From Candidatus Segatella violae (GTDB lineage: Bacteria; Bacteroidota; Bacteroidia; Bacteroidales; Bacteroidaceae), in NCBI GenBank assembly GCA_002440225.1, contig DJSH01000090.1:1-6195 (forward strand): a stretch of DNA of 6,195 nucleotides, written 5' to 3'. The position numbers and the translations under genes are program-made. This document shows, piece after piece, positions 5,115 through 6,195 of this stretch (position 1 is the first letter of the stretch; each line of letters opens with the position of its first letter). The notes under the pieces were generated by a model. The model worked only from the letters and a program-made list of their open reading frames with translations. It did not search any database and was not told where the DNA came from.

Positions 5115-6195
5115 ATGCGCAGAATATACATATTTTTTATACTTTTGTGCTCTGTTTTGACGGCTAAAGCCCAGAGCATCGTGTTCAACAACCAAGCACC
5201 CAAGCATGAAGTGAGAGCTGTCTGGCTCACCACCATAGGCGGCATCGACTGGCCCCACTCCTATTCACAGTCGCCCCACTCCGCCGAGAAACAGAAACAA
5301 GAACTCCGCACCATCCTCGACCGTCTGGAAAAGGCGAAGATCAACACCGTGCTCCTCCAGACCCGTGTGAGGGGCACAATGATTTATCCTTCCGAGTATG
5401 AGCCATGGGACGGATGCCTCTCAGGATTCCCCGGCAAGAGCCCGGGCTACGATGCCCTGCAGTTTGCCATCGAAGAATGCCACAAGCGGGGCATGGAACT
5501 TCACGCCTGGGTGGTCACCATCCCCGTGGGCAAATGGAACGCCCTGGGATGCAAGACGCTCCGCCAGCGCATGCCGGGACTCATCAAGAAGATAGGCGCC
5601 GATGGATACATGAACCCCGAGGACAGCCGCACCGGCACCTATCTCGCCAACATCTGCCGGGAGATAACCCGCCGATACAACGTAGACGGCATCCATCTCG
5701 ACTACATCAGATACCCAGAGACCTGGAACATCCGAGTGAGCCGCGACCAAGGTCGCCGATACATCACCAGCATCGTAGAGAAGATACACGACGCCGTGAA
5801 ACAGGAGAAGCCATGGGTGAAAATGAGTTGTTCGCCCGTAGGCAAGTACGACGACCTCACTCGCTACTGGAGCCATGGCTGGAACGCCTACACCAAGGTG
5901 TGCCAGGACGCACAGGGATGGCTCAAGAGCGGACTCATGGACGAGCTCTTCCCGATGATGTATTTCCGTGGCGAGCAGTTCTACCCCTTCGCCATCGACT
6001 GGCAGGAACAGAGCCAAGGCAAGATTGTAGCACCCGGACTGGGCATCTACTTCCTCGATTCCAAGGAGGGCAACTGGAAGATTGGCGAGGTGAAGACCGA
6101 GATGCAGCACCTGCGCAACCTGCGCATGGGCTACGCTTTCTTCCGCAACAAGTTCCTGCTCGACAACACACAGGGCATCCTCGACTTCACCGACC
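5115..6195 (+). CDS. Secreted GHL10/DUF187 glycoside-hydrolase-like protein, 3' end outside the window
   Basis: The first 360 codons of a GHL10 (DUF187, YngK-like) protein are present and the frame is open at the window edge. Family members usually run to about 400-520 residues, so the TIM-barrel core is mostly here and the C-terminus is missing. A signal peptide (MRRIYIFFILLCSVLTAKAQ) has a likely cleavage at AKA-Q, near residue 19. The ILLC sequence is not a valid lipobox, so export as a soluble periplasmic protein rather than a lipoprotein is favoured. Family motifs are EVRAVWLTT (32-40), which opens the barrel, then INTVLLQTRVRG, LHAWVV (129-134), and DGIHLDYIRYP (191-201) with D191 and D196. 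LFPMMYFRG and IVAPGLGIYF follow. The characterised E. coli relative DigH (YddW) cleaves peptide-free peptidoglycan strands. A peptidoglycan or other glycan substrate is therefore plausible, but unproven here. It is transcribed divergently from cstA. Confidence 0.93.
   Translation, partial: MRRIYIFFILLCSVLTAKAQSIVFNNQAPKHEVRAVWLTTIGGIDWPHSYSQSPHSAEKQKQELRTILDRLEKAKINTVLLQTRVRGTMIYPSEYEPWDGCLSGFPGKSPGYDALQFAIEECHKRGMELHAWVVTIPVGKWNALGCKTLRQRMPGLIKKIGADGYMNPEDSRTGTYLANICREITRRYNVDGIHLDYIRYPETWNIRVSRDQGRRYITSIVEKIHDAVKQEKPWVKMSCSPVGKYDDLTRYWSHGWNAYTKVCQDAQGWLKSGLMDELFPMMYFRGEQFYPFAIDWQEQSQGKIVAPGLGIYFLDSKEGNWKIGEVKTEMQHLRNLRMGYAFFRNKFLLDNTQGILDFTD

Noticed and set aside
5421..6110. Minus-strand open frame of about 229 codons within the GHL10 gene
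   Set aside because: The plus-strand frame carries the signal peptide, promoter and GHL10 motifs; the antisense frame has neither a promoter nor a family pattern.
1..6195. Defence system, mobile element, CRISPR array or toxin-antitoxin pair
   Set aside because: All six complete genes and the partial one have ordinary or housekeeping-type signatures; no transposase, integrase, Cas, nuclease or regularly spaced repeat array is visible.

Overview
The window reads as a stretch of ordinary chromosome from a Bacteroidota species, most likely a Prevotella/Segatella relative. Three near-perfect matches to the Bacteroidota promoter pattern (TTTG, about 20 bp, TAnnTTTG) support this. So do the A-rich translation starts without clear Shine-Dalgarno sequences and the short outer-membrane barrel protein. 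The genus is inferred from general protein character, not from a database search.

Left edge (1-117): the first 19 nt of a tRNA gene lie on the minus strand and run off the window. They are preceded by a strong minus-strand promoter at 70-101. From 118 to 4979 six intact genes follow, all on the minus strand. In transcription order they are a CstA-family carbon-starvation transporter, a small outer-membrane beta-barrel protein, the recombination mediator recR, a four-helix membrane protein of unknown function, a family 2 glycosyltransferase and a SpeG/RimJ-like GNAT acetyltransferase. The first five are separated by only 15-36 bp and look like one transcription unit. The acetyltransferase follows after 85 bp that hold a 22-bp perfect palindrome and two 19/23-identical tandem repeats.

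Right side: the 135-bp region at 4980-5114 is a divergent promoter region. The cstA promoter and a plus-strand promoter physically interleave. A GTGA/TCAC dyad lies in the cstA leader. From 5115 to the window end runs the N-terminal 360 codons of a secreted GHL10 (DUF187) glycoside-hydrolase-like protein related to YngK/DigH.

The genes do not form one obvious pathway. Transport, outer-membrane, recombination-repair and envelope or glycan functions share a promoter. The glycosyltransferase, the barrel and the hydrolase all point to the cell envelope. I found no mobile element, CRISPR array, toxin-antitoxin pair or defence system. The least explained items are the repeat/palindrome cluster at 651-717, the interleaved promoters and the unnamed membrane protein.
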